A stretch of 64,000 nt of DNA from Tricholomella constricta (lineage: Eukaryota; Basidiomycota; Agaricomycetes; Agaricales; Lyophyllaceae): contig JAACJP010000047.1 of NCBI GenBank assembly GCA_013368375.1, positions 186,001 through 250,000 of the forward strand, read 5' to 3'. The notes beneath the pieces are model-generated. The model was not told the DNA's origin. It worked only from the letters and a program-made list of their open reading frames with translations, and searched no databases. A program made the translations under genes and the position numbers. Of the stretch, positions 20,823 through 31,700 are shown piece by piece. The first letter of the stretch is position 1, and each line of letters starts with the position of its first letter.

Positions 20823-23800
20823 TACGACCCACTAAGCTATACCCCGACTGTCCTTTCTTTCTGCGAACTACCGACCGAATTTAATAGCGACGCCACCTAC
20901 GACGCGCAACTAACCTCACTCTACGTCGCGGCAGCCGAACTAACCACACCAGCAATCGCCGATCAATCCGTTAATACCAGCTCTACCCCTCTTGAACGAA
21001 CAACCCTCTGCACTATTTTACCAAACAACGAGCGCCATAGTGGACGCCACACCCAAACTCTGACCAACGCCGCCACAGACACCTTCGTTGTGAAAATCAA
21101 AGGCGTACAAACCAAAAAGAAGTACAAACCAGTGGCACAGAAAGTACGATCGATCGTAGCAAGTTGTCCCGACCACTTCCGCATCGAGCGCAAAATATTG
21201 GGCGACCCTCTCGCCGACATGCCGACTCTGCTCCCCAACCCGCCACCTTTCCAACCCACCGGCCGCTACACTCTAGAGCAAAAAGACGACTTAGACCGTG
21301 AACACCCAGACTTCTTAACGCCCTCCGAACGAGCAATTATGCACGACCTCATGTGTAAGCAGAATCTCGCTTTCGCATGGGACGATTCTGAACGCGGTAG
21401 TTTTCGATCGGATTTCTTTCCCCCTATCGATATCCCGGTCATCGCACACACACCCTGGATCGAACGAAATATCCCCATACCGCCTGGCATCTACGATGAA
21501 GTTTGCGACATTATCAAAACTAAACTCGCCGCCGGCGTTTACGAACCGTCCAACTCCAGCTACCGATCGCGTTGGTTTTGCACTCTAAAGAAAAATGGCA
21601 AGTTCCGCCTCGTCCACAGCCTCGAACCGCTCAACCGAGTAACCATCTGACACTCGGGTGTCACTCCGATACCAGACCATGTCGCTGAACAATTCGCCGG
21701 TCGCATTTGTGGCGCAATGTTAGACCTGTTTGTCGGCTACGACGAACGGCTAATCGCACCATCGTCGCGCGACCTTACCACTTTCCAAACACCTTTCGGC
21801 GCGTTACGCCTAGTCACCTTACCTATGGGCTGGACCAACTCCGTCCCAATCTTCCACGACGACGTTACTCACATCCTGCAACCGGAGATCCCGGACTATA
21901 CACTGCCTTATATCGATGACGCCGCTATAAAAGGACCAGCAACTTGGTACCCCGACCCGGACACAGGATTGCCGAAAACACACCCCGACAATGCCGACGT
22001 GCGCTTCGCGATCTGGGAGTTCTTCAACAACGTCAACCGAATCCTCCAGCGCATGAAGTACTGCGGCGGCACCTTCTCCGGCAAGAAGCTGATTTTATGC
22101 GCACCACAATTTAAAGTCCTCGGACACGTCTGCACGCCCAATGGTCGCATACCCGACGCGGACCGACTCGCTTTACTGCGTAATTGGAAGTCGTGCGCCA
22201 CCCTATCAGAGTTACGCGCGTTTTTAGGAACGGTCGGAGTACTAAGGATATTCGTCAAAAACTTTGCTCATCGCGCACACCACCTTGTAAAACTAACCCG
22301 CAAGGATGCAGTCTTCGAGTTCGGTCCCGACCAGACCGCAGCGCAGCGTGACATCGTGGAGGCGATCGCAGAAGCGAAACCCCTCGTACCCATCGACTAC
22401 GCCTCGGACGACCCCGTCATCCTGGCCGTCGACACTTCCCACATAGCAGTCGGATTCTACCTCTGTCAAGCCGACCCCGTCGATCGGAAACGACGAAGAT
22501 ACAATCGGTTCGGTTCCATTACACTGAACGACCGCGAATCACGATTCTCTCAACCAAAACTCGAATTTTACGGCCTATTTCGGGCGCTTGGCGCTTTACA
22601 ACTGTACGTTATAGGCGTCCGCAACTTGGTCGTCGAAGTCGACGCGCGCTACATTAAAGGAATGCTCTCCAACCCCGACATCCAGCCGTCAGCTTCCATA
22701 AACAGGTGGACCGTATCTGTCCTCATGTTCCACTTCGAACTGGTCCATGTTAAAGGCACGTTCCATGGACCCGACGGTTTGTCCCGGCGCCCACGACAAC
22801 CCGACGATCCAGCCGACAACTACGACGCAGAAGAAGCCGACTTCGAAGATTGGGTCGACCGGATGCAAGGACTCATGCACATTATTCAACCGCTGCCACA
22901 GCCGCCGTCGCCATTGCGTGTGTGCCAGATCTTCGCTATGGCTCAGGTCTCAAGTAAGGAGGAGATGGTGGCAGTATACACGGACGCGGTACCACCAGAC
23001 TCAACGACTCACGAACTCGCTACCGAGTCCCCACGACAACCCAGAATCCGTACCGACGACGATACAGGAATAACCGACCCAAATGCGAATTCGACCAACA
23101 TGTCATACGACAACGTGCCCAGGACCGACGCCGCTAAAGCCCAAGACCAACGCATAGATGCGGTTAGACAATGGTTGACCAACCTCGAACGGCCAGAAGG
23201 CATGTCCGACGATCAGTACGCCACCTTCATCCGATACGCCACAGGGTTCTTCCTAGACGGAACACGACTCTGGAGAAGAGATAGCCAAGGCGCACATAAA
23301 CTAGTCGCCCGCCCCAACGCACGACTAGAGATTCTGCGATCCGTCCACGACAACCTCGGACACAAGCGCTTCTACGCGACACGCGCAACCTTGCTCAAAC
23401 GCTTCTGGTGGCCTAATGTTCGGGCCGACGTCGTGTGGTTCGTACAGACATGTCACATATGCCAGATCCAGCAAACGACCAAGGTCCTGATCCCCCCGGT
23501 CGTTGCGACACCCGCGCCACTGTTTGCAAAAATGTACATCGACACTATGCACCTACCGCCGTCGAATGGTTTCAAATACATTGTCCAAGGTCGTTGCTCC
23601 TTGATTCACTTTCCTGAATGGTGCGCGCTCCGAAAGGAAAACAGTCGCACCCTCGGCGATTGGATGTATGAAGACATCATCTGCCGGTGGGGCGGACTGC
23701 GCGAAATCGTAACCGACAACGGTCCAGCCTTCATCAAAGCCGCTGAACACCTCACAAAGAAATACCACATACACAACATTCGGATCTCAGGTTATAACTC

Positions 23801-24530
23801 CAGAGCCAACGGACTCGTCGAGCGGTCCCATTTCGACGTTCGACAGTCCCTTTTCAAAGCCGCCGACGGAAACGAAAGTAAATGGTCGCAATCAGCTTAT
23901 ACGGTTTTCTGGGCCGAACGGGTCACAATCCGCAAACGAATGGGATGCTCCCCCTACTACGCCGCGACAGGTACTCAACCCCTTCTGCCGCTCGATATCG
24001 TTGAAGCCACGTACCTCCAACCCCCACCCGACTCTATCCTGTCCTCCACCGACCTCTTGACGCGACGCGCGATCGCCTTACAAAAACGAACGACCGACCT
24101 AGAGCGACTACATTCAGACGTATACGCGGCGCGAAGACAAGCGGCGATTCACTTTGAACTTAAACACGCCAGAACCTTACGCGACTATAACTTTAAACGC
24201 GGAGACCTCATCCTGATGCGCAACACGAAAATCGAGAAGTCGCTCAACCGCAAAATGCGATCTAGATACCTGGGACCGCTCGTCGTGATCTCGCGCAACC
24301 GCGGGGGCGCCTACATCCTCTGCGAACTGGACGGCACCGTCTTACACCGGCCTGTAGCAGCGTTCAGACTCGCGCCCTACTTCGCGCGAAACAACATCCT
24401 CCTACCCGACAGCGCCCTGGACATAGACACCAAGCGTCTCAGAGAACTGGAAGCAACAACAATCACCGACGACGAAGACCGACCCGAAGTCGTAGACGAC
24501 GACTCCGAATCGGAAGACGAGCAAAACTAG
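20763..24530 (+). pseudogene. pol: A2 pol, one nonsense codon
   Basis: 1,256 codons in the -1 frame from the shift site to TAG at 24528. Reverse transcriptase (KKNGKFRLVHSLEPLNR, GALRLVTLPMGW, YIDDA), RNase H (AVDTSHIAVGFYL, KLEFYGLF, VEVDARYIKGM), integrase HHCC (HDNLGHKRF, CHICQ) and D, D, E catalytic residues (YIDTMHLP, VTDNGPAF, GLVERSHFD). A TGA at 21648-21650 cuts the RT; A1 has CGA in the same column, so this is a single C-to-T nonsense change. Everything after it stays open. It is defective by one codon unless the stop is read through. It ends with an acidic tail (DDDSESEDEQN) shared with A1. Confidence 0.88.
22950..22966 (+). other. Candidate central polypurine tract in A2 pol
   Basis: TCAAGTAAGGAGGAGAT, identical to the 3' polypurine tract. 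It lies between RNase H and integrase, coding for SSKEE in the linker. Confidence 0.6.
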
Positions 24531-24886
24531 CCGCTCAACCTCCGATTACCCGTATACCCCCCCTTTTTTTTTATGATATTTCGACATCTATCCCTCTCAG
24601 GTTTCTACTTAAACGTCCCACGACCCGACCATTCGCGAAGTCCAACACCCCGAACGACAGTTTTTCCTTTCATTCTTTTGAACCCCATTCAATTTTCGGA
24701 TCCTACACTTGATATCGGGCTCCACACGAAAACTACGCAGCATATATTACATTTTATGGCCCATTTTACGGGCCCCGACAACTCCAATCACAAAAAACTA
24801 AAAACAAGCGACGCCTCTAGCGGAGGAACGACGCAGCCACAACACCAAGAAAAATAAAGCGGCACGACGCCGACCACCGCCTTCGC
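24531..24886. terminator. Convergent gap between A2 pol and D3
   Basis: 356 bp without a gene. A C-run/T-run follows the pol stop (about 24557-24572), and GGCCCATTTTACGGGCC at 24758-24774 is palindromic and shared with A1. Confidence 0.4.
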
Positions 24887-25082
24887 CTACTTCCCAGCCA
24901 CCAGGTTCCCTTTCACCTCCTCTCTGTCGCCCTCCTCGCCGGTCCCCATCGCGTCGCCCCCCGAATCTGTGCCACTATCGCTCTCCGAGACCTCGACACC
25001 GTCTGCCCGCATCAACTGGGAACGTCGCCGTCGGAGCGCAGTGATCGCGCTCATTGTGCCGGCGAATTGTTCACACACCCGG

Positions 25083-25272
25083 TGGAGTAGTCTGACTTGT
25101 TCTTCCGGCTTCGTTCTCGATATGGGATGATCTCTGTTCGCTGAGGATCTGATGATCTCCTCCTCGGTGTATCTACTATGCTGACTAATGATCCCAAGCT
25201 CTTGCCAAACATGTACAAACACCATTCGTGCGCCTCCTTCGCGCTTGGAGTGGCGCTGGCGCGCCTACTCCA
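25083..25272 (-). repeat. C 3' LTR with preceding polypurine tract
   Basis: 190 bp. On the minus strand it is preceded by a GGAGGGGG tract (about 25277-25286), the likely plus-strand primer. Confidence 0.88.
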
Positions 25273-25328
25273 TGTGCCCCCTCCAAACCAAGCGACGTCC
25301 CCGTCGCGTTCCACCAAACCGTCCTGCG

Positions 25329-28300
25329 CTATCCGTCCTCTTCCGTCGTTTCCCAGCCATCCTCGTCCTCCTGTTCTCTCTCCCGTTCCACCCCCGCGCG
25401 TTCTGCCTGCGCCCTCTCCTTGTCCTCCTCCGCTGCCCTTCCCATCACTTCCGCCTGCCGCGCCGCCATCTCTGTGCCCGCCCGTGGTTCGAAACCCCGC
25501 AGCCTCCGCGCGCTAAAGTTCCCGTCCAGCGCCACTCCTTCCAGTGTCTCCAGTTTGTACGAATTGGCGATCCGTTCCGTTACCCGTCGCGGGACGGACC
25601 ATTTCGGTAGTAATTTCCTCTCCGTTTTGAACGTGTAATCTAGATCACTTCGGTAGACCTGCACCAATTGACCTCTTTGGAATGTCACCTCACCGTGAGT
25701 TTCCGCTAATACGCGCTTGTCGAACGCAGTTTTTCGCTTCGCTGCGTGCTCTACCGCGGCGGCATAACCATCCAGCCGCTGCTGTGTCGTGTAGGCGATT
25801 TGGGTGGCGACGTCGTCCGTCTTCAGGATTGATGTGCTCTCCGCCGTGCTCGACTTGGGCGTGCCGATGACCAGTCCGAGCAGTAGTTCCTTCGGCGTGT
25901 GGTTGAATGCTGGTAGCATGCGCCAGTTCAGAATGCGGATCGCTTCGTCTAAATGCTTCGGCCATGTTTTCGGTAGGTCTTCGGTGGACATGGCCTCGCA
26001 TTCGGCGTCGTCTAAGTCGGGAGCGCAGAGACGTTTCAAGACATGGAGTAAGATCTTGTTCGTACCTTCGACCAGCCCATTCACCCATGGCGAATAGGCC
26101 GCGACAACGTGCGTCTCCGTGCCCCACTTCCTTGACCTCCTTGTTGTTGAAGTGTCGTCCGCCGTCGATCATGAACGCCTCCGATGGTGCGAAATCTTGG
26201 AATATGCGTCCCAGCGACTCGACCGTTGTCTTCGCCGTGCCCGCTGTTTTGTACTTGTGGGCCCACACGTGCTGGGAGTACGTGTCTAAGTACACCCCCA
26301 GGGTGTGGAACCCCCCCGTGCCGTTCGGTAATGACAAGTAATCGCCGACGAGGAGCTCGAAGGGGTGGCGACGCGTTATCGGGTTTAGTAGGGAATGCAG
26401 GTGGGTTCCACCGAAGTTCTTGCATTTGCCGCATCCCTTGATCCCTTCCATAATGGAGGCGTCAAGACCCGGGCTCCAGATGGTGTCGGTGAGTCTTCTT
26501 TTGACGGCGTCGCGTCCCCAGTGACCTCCCTTCAAGTGTTCCTCCCGTGCCAATTCCACCGCTTCGCCCCGCGTCATGCACTCCACGCGTGCCCTCGCCC
26601 TCGCTTTCGGTCCCCCTCCCACCTTGTAAAGCCGATCTCCCTCGACCATGTAATCCATGGCGCGATGCTTTGCCCGCCGTCGGACCCTCGCTGTGCTCCC
26701 CGTATCCAACTCGTGTAAGGAGTCGATCACCTCCAGGAACATGGGCTCGTTTGCGAACCGGTGGCGTAGCACGTCCACATCAGTTGTCTCCGCCACCCGA
26801 AAGATGTCGTGTATGAGTCCCGTCGCGGCTTCCCAATCCTCGCTCACATCCCACTCGCTACCGTCGCCTACCTCGTTTGGTCTGCCCTCCATGGCCCGGC
26901 TCAGACCGTCGGCGACGACGTTGGTGCGTCCCGGTACATGCTTGACGTCCACGATCTGGTGGGCTAGTATTCCGTCGCGCCAGCGTGCATGTGTCGCGCT
27001 CAGCTTATCATTGGTGAGCACGTCGCGTAGGGCCTGGCAATCGGTCACGACCTCGACGGGAAAGCCCCACACAATGTTTGAGAACTTGTCCAGCGCGAAC
27101 TTCAGCGCTGCGAACTCGAGTAGAAAAGGTTTGTACTTCCCTTCGGCCCGCGAGGTGCGTTTTGACGCGAAGCCAAGCGGGTGAAGTTTCGTTACTGTCT
27201 TTCCTCCCGGAAGCTCCGTCGTGAATCGTTGCGCCAGTACCGCACCGAACGCATCCTGGCAGCCGTCACTGGTAATGATGAAGTGCGTGCCATCCCACTT
27301 CGGTGCTCGCAGGACTGGCTCCGATGTCAACAACCTTTTCAGCTCGATGAATGACTTATCGTGTTCCTTCGTCCACCTGTCTGCGAGTTTCCAGCCCCCC
27401 ATCACCCTGCGGTACACGGACTTCGAACAACCCTTCGGCATCTCCACTTCACGAATGAGATCGCGCAGGGGTTTCTCGACCAAGGCGTAACCTTTGATAA
27501 GGTCACGGAACCAGCCTGTGAGCCCCAGGAACGCTGCTAGGTTCATAGCGTCCTCGGGAGTTTTCCAGTTGACGATCGCGGTGAGTTTCGTTAGATCGGG
27601 TTGTACGCCATCCTTCCCGACCGACGCGCCCGCAAACACGCCTGATGAGACAAAGAACTCTGATTTCGCCGCCGAAATCGACAGCTTCTTCTCTCTCGCC
27701 CTTGTGAAAAGCATTGTCATCTTCCTGATCATTTCGCTGAACTCGTTGGCGGCCATCCCGCCGTCGTCAATGAAGAGTTCTATCACCTCCTGCGTCAGGA
27801 GGTCGTGGAGACAATCCGCCGTCACGTTCGCAAACGTAGATGGCGCACCCGTGAGGCCAAATGGCATGCGCCGATACCAGAAGTATCCCCTCCCTTCGAC
27901 GTAAAATGCCGTATAGGGACGGGATTCCTCCGCCATCTCCACGGCGTAAAACCCAGACGCGAAGTCAAAGAGCGATATCCAACGGTGGCAACTTAGCTTC
28001 TGTTGTTTTGTCCTGATATCGCCCTGGGGCATCGGAGCGATCTCGGTGACCTTGTTTACCTCCCCGAAGTTTTGGCAAATCCGCCACTTCGGCGCTCCCT
28101 GCGGTTTCTCGTCGTCTGGTGTAGGTTCGCTTCTAGGCGGTATCTGGAACTGGGGGTCAAAGCCGTTGACCACGCACTGTTCGTTGACTCGTTGTTTGAG
28201 TTCCTCTAGCGTTAACCCCGTGCCTTGGTGGGCCTTCTGAGGAAGTGTGGTGGGCAAGACACACTTCACGTCATTCGGACTACACTGTTCGATGATGCCT

Positions 28301-29907
28301 GCCGCCAGCATCTCGTCTATTTTCTCGTGAAGGTATTGCCGCTGCGGGGGCGTTAGTGGCTTCTGTCGAATTCTCGATGAGAACTTAGCGTCGTCTGGCA
28401 CGTTCAACTTGTGTACTGCACCGTCGACTGTGAAGACTTCCCCCACCGACAAGGCAAATACGTCCGCGTACTCAGCGATTAGCTTGCGCACGGCGGCATG
28501 CTCGTCCGCTGTGAGGTCGTCCCCGATCTTCACGCTGCGCAGTATCTCCTCGATTCGTTCCAGTTTGAACGGGTTCGTTTTGCGCGTGAAGATGCCCTCC
28601 TTGTCGTGTCGCAGCTCGTCGACGGGTATGTCGGCGCCCGCCTCGTAGCCGTTTGCCTCCTCCCCTTGTAGGTGGTATATGGGTGTCGTTTTGTTCGAAC
28701 CGGTCATTGGTCCGTGTGCTAACGTCCCGCGCCGTTTCCCAGTCCTTGATCGCGGTATTCCTGGTACGTTGCGTGTTCGTGTGTGGAACCGCCGATGACG
28801 CCTCTGACCTGCGCCTCGCCATGTCGCCGCCTTCCTTGACCTCTTCCCCGTGCTGGGTCTGGAGTCCGCAGTGTCCGTGTTGCTCGATGTGCTCTGCTCC
28901 ACGGGCGGCTGCTGGTGCTGGTCAATCTGTACGACTGGTGTCGTGGCCGTGGTGTCAGAGGTTGGGACTCGCCTTATTGGGGGTTGACCTGCAGGTACTT
29001 CCCGCCCCCCCATCTCGGTTTCGTGTAGCTCTCCTCCGGCGTTTTCTCCCGTCGTCTCCCCATCTCCTCTGTCCTCCACGTCCTCTACCCATGCGGATCG
29101 CCGTGTTGTGCGTTGGGTAGGTCCCTTATCCAGTCCGTTTTGCTGTTCGCGCTGGTGTGGTTGTGCCTCGGGCTGGTCAATCAATGTTATGGGGTCGAAC
29201 GGGGTGTGTGTGACTTGCCCGGGGGGGGGTTGGTCTGCAGCTTCGGACTGCCCCCCCGATGCTTCCGCCCGCTTCTCCTCTGTGTCATCCAGGACCGTTT
29301 CCACCAATTCGGCTGGACCTTGGCAGACGTTAGGGTTCTCGTTGCGAAGCGTGGCGCATGCATTGTGGCTGCCGATCTGCACTTGATCGAGTCGGTACCG
29401 GTGAACCGCGTCGAACGCCAGCATAAGGGGCTTTCCGAACAGGAATTCCCAGCTCCCACCGCTGTCAAATACCTCGAAGGCGCCCCTCGCCTGTACGCCC
29501 GCCACTTCCATGAGCCCTTCCCATGCGGCTTCGGCGTTCACCACCTTTCCATCCGCCATCCGTAGGCGTCGCGTGGAAGGTCCCCAGCCGGTGAGTTGCT
29601 CTTTCACTTTCGCGAATACCCGGCTGCACATGGCCCCTACCATCGCACCATCGTCGAATGTGGCCACAACGCGCACTCTCCCGCCATCCAGGCCCAGGAT
29701 TTCCACGGTGTGCAGGAAGGGTGCCGCTTCTGGCGATGTCGGCGTAATCACTGGTGCTCGACCCACGGCGTAGACATCCATAATGTATGCATTTTCTCGA
29801 ATTACATTTTTTTCTGCGTCTACGTCGTGAGTATCTGCGTCGTCCCCGTCCACCCCTCGGCGCTGGGCGGGGACCCTTGCATCCTCTGCTCTCTGCTGTT
29901 GGGCCAT
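25329..29907 (-). pseudogene. pol: Element C Pol, frameshifted in integrase
   Basis: Polyprotein read from 29907 leftward. The N-terminal protease-like region has FDDGAM, a D-D-G where most retropepsins have D-S/T-G. Reverse transcriptase follows: WISLFDFASGFYAVEM, YRRMPFGLTGAP and IELFIDDGG, where the usual YxDD reads FIDD. Then RNase H (TSDGCQDAFGAVLAQ, VVTDCQALRDVL) and integrase (GGHWGRDAVKRRL, CGKCKNF, VGDYLSLP, MIDGGRHFNN). Near 26122-26145 the frame shifts by one: the remaining integrase (SPWVNGLVEGTNK, D/E part and C-terminal domain) continues in another frame down to 25329. Gag stops at 29919, nine bases before this ATG, so downstream re-initiation or frameshifting is needed; I saw no shifty heptamer there. 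Confidence 0.88.
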
Positions 29908-29918
29908 CCGTTGTGCAT

Positions 29919-31187
29919 TTAGTCGGATGGCCCTTCCCCATTTCCCTGGCTCTCGTCGATTTCCTCTATGTACGCCGACGGTTCGACCGCGGCGACGCCC
30001 CCATAGTCGTCGATCACGACATAGCGAACGGGTGCAGCGAACACCACGCGTAGGATGCTACGGCATATGGCACGCCAGTCGGCTTCCCTGATGTTGAGCT
30101 TGCGATCGGCGGGGAGAGGGCATCGGGGTGCGATATGTCCTGCCTGACCGCACCCGAAACACTCGTTGGAGTTCGTTGGGAGCGTTCCCGGTCGCAGCGG
30201 GTACGGCGTCAGCTCAGTCACCCGAGTGTTGGCGCCGTACTTCTCGATCCAGGCGTGTTGCTGCGCCTGGTGCGCCACTCGGCCCGCCTCGGTGTCGGGG
30301 TGGTGGACCATTAGGGCGATGCGTGCACGTAGCGCCATGCGATCGGCCTCCGTGGGCGGTGGTCTGGCGGTCCTGGCACCTGTCCCGCCTCCTCCACGTC
30401 CTGCGCTTCCTCCCCCTGCCGTCGGCGTGACTACCGCATAGGACAGGTTCCCCTGCCCCCCTCCAGTGGTGAGGAATGGATTGGCGTCGGTGGTGGTGAT
30501 CTGACGAGAGCGCTGCGGCGTCGCTGCGATGCTGGTATGGGCGAGCTGCGTGCGGATCGCGCGCGTGGGTGAGCTCATCGCCTCCAGTGTCCTCATGCGC
30601 TCGTCGATCCTCTTCTGCCTCTCCCTTTCCTTCCTCAACTCGGCGGCCCCATTGCGGATGTGGTCGATGTCGACCGCGCGAACCGCCGCCAGAAAGGTCG
30701 TCCAGTTGGCTGGCGTGCCGACGATCCTGTCTCGGATGAGGCTCGGTAGTCCGCGCCGTACGAGGCCGATGTAAGTGGACCCTGTCATATGTCCGGCCCT
30801 GCTTACCAGTGCGCCCATTTTGTCCGCCCACGCGATATGCGTGTAGACCTCCCTGCCCGCCACCGTTTCCTTCAGCCCCATGGTATCTTCCTTCAACTGC
30901 AGCGCGAGGATCTCCTCCTCATATTCCATCGCGGTCTTTCTGGCAACCGTCGCTCTCGGCCATCGCGCATGGAACTCCTGTACAACTGCATCCCAGTCGT
31001 CTCGAACAACCTGTGGTAGTGCGGCGTACCATTCGTCCGCCTCGCTGTCTGCATGCAGGTAGTTGATGAAAAGTTTGCACTTTACATCGTCGGCCTTATC
31101 TCCCATCGCTCGGTTGAAGGCGCGGAAAAAGTCTTGCCCGTTCTCCTTGGGGCGATCGCCCCAGAAGGGCTCGACGTTGGCCGGCAT
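29919..31187 (-). CDS. gag: Element C Gag
   Basis: Intact 422-aa protein. It opens MPANVEPFWGDRPKENGQDF; the block DFFRAFNRAM to ADEWYAALP followed by W-AVVQEFHARWPRA is the retrotransposon capsid type common in Agaricomycetes elements. A Gly-rich linker (about residues 245-275) precedes a CCHC knuckle (CFGCGQAGHIAPRC, about residues 342-355). The ATG is about 320 bp inside the 5' LTR; that leader (31188-31510) has no ORF worth naming and carries the primer-binding site. The stop TAA overlaps an ATG (TAAATG) and is close to the pol start, so pol may be reached by re-initiation. Confidence 0.9.
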   Translation of the reverse strand: MPANVEPFWGDRPKENGQDFFRAFNRAMGDKADDVKCKLFINYLHADSEADEWYAALPQVVRDDWDAVVQEFHARWPRATVARKTAMEYEEEILALQLKEDTMGLKETVAGREVYTHIAWADKMGALVSRAGHMTGSTYIGLVRRGLPSLIRDRIVGTPANWTTFLAAVRAVDIDHIRNGAAELRKERERQKRIDERMRTLEAMSSPTRAIRTQLAHTSIAATPQRSRQITTTDANPFLTTGGGQGNLSYAVVTPTAGGGSAGRGGGGTGARTARPPPTEADRMALRARIALMVHHPDTEAGRVAHQAQQHAWIEKYGANTRVTELTPYPLRPGTLPTNSNECFGCGQAGHIAPRCPLPADRKLNIREADWRAICRSILRVVFAAPVRYVVIDDYGGVAAVEPSAYIEEIDESQGNGEGPSD

Positions 31188-31492
31188 ATCGTCGTCTGAA
31201 GCGGTGGAGATGGGAATCGGGGGTGGCGATGTGGGTGCTGTGGGGCTTCGACCTCCAAATCCGTATGAATCGGGGCTTTCGGACCGGGACGTGTCTGTTG
31301 TGGGCGTCGGAGGTGACAGCGCGGGTGTCTGATCGCGGAAAGCGAGGAAGCGGCCCTGTGCGTCTCTTGGTAGCTGGTGGCAGCGTCGCGGCGCCAGTTT
31401 CTGTGTCGTGGGCTTCTTTCCTTCGTTGTTTCGTGATCCGTGCGTGCATTGCGTTGCCTTGCTTGTATTACTTGTGTAGCGTAGAGAAAGAA

Positions 31493-31508
31493 CTTGCTGT
31501 CGTCACCA
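31493..31508 (-). other. Candidate primer-binding site of C
   Basis: On the minus strand TGGTGACGACAGCA begins two bases after the 5' LTR, as expected for pairing to a tRNA 3' end (CCA). tRNA not identified. Confidence 0.55.
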
Positions 31509-31510
31509 GA

Positions 31511-31700
31511 TGGAGTAGTCTGACTTGTTCTTCCGGCTTCGTTCTCGATATGGGATGATCTCTGTTCGCTGAGGATCTGATGATCTCCTCCTCGGTGTAT
31601 CTACTATGCTGACTAATGATCCCAAGCTCTTGCCAAACATGTACAAACACCATTCGTGCGCCTCCTTCGCGCTTGGAGTGGCGCTGGCGCGCCTACTCCA
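31511..31700 (-). repeat. C 5' LTR
   Basis: 190 bp, same as 25083-25272. Flanked on the right by CCGG and the continuation of the D3 exon. Confidence 0.9.

Larger units (their letters stand above)
25083..31700 (-). mobile_element. Ty3/gypsy element C, minus strand
   Basis: 6,618 bp with 190-bp LTRs (25083-25272 and 31511-31700) that look identical, TGGAGTAG...CTACTCCA. Target duplication CCGG (25079-25082 and 31701-31704). Gag, then pol, reading leftward. It lies within the last exon of D3. Young by its LTRs, but pol has a frameshift in integrase. Confidence 0.93.

Noticed and set aside
25188..25638. Plus-strand ORFs over the element C LTR and 3' end
   Set aside because: They are shadows of the minus-strand integrase C-terminal region and LTR.
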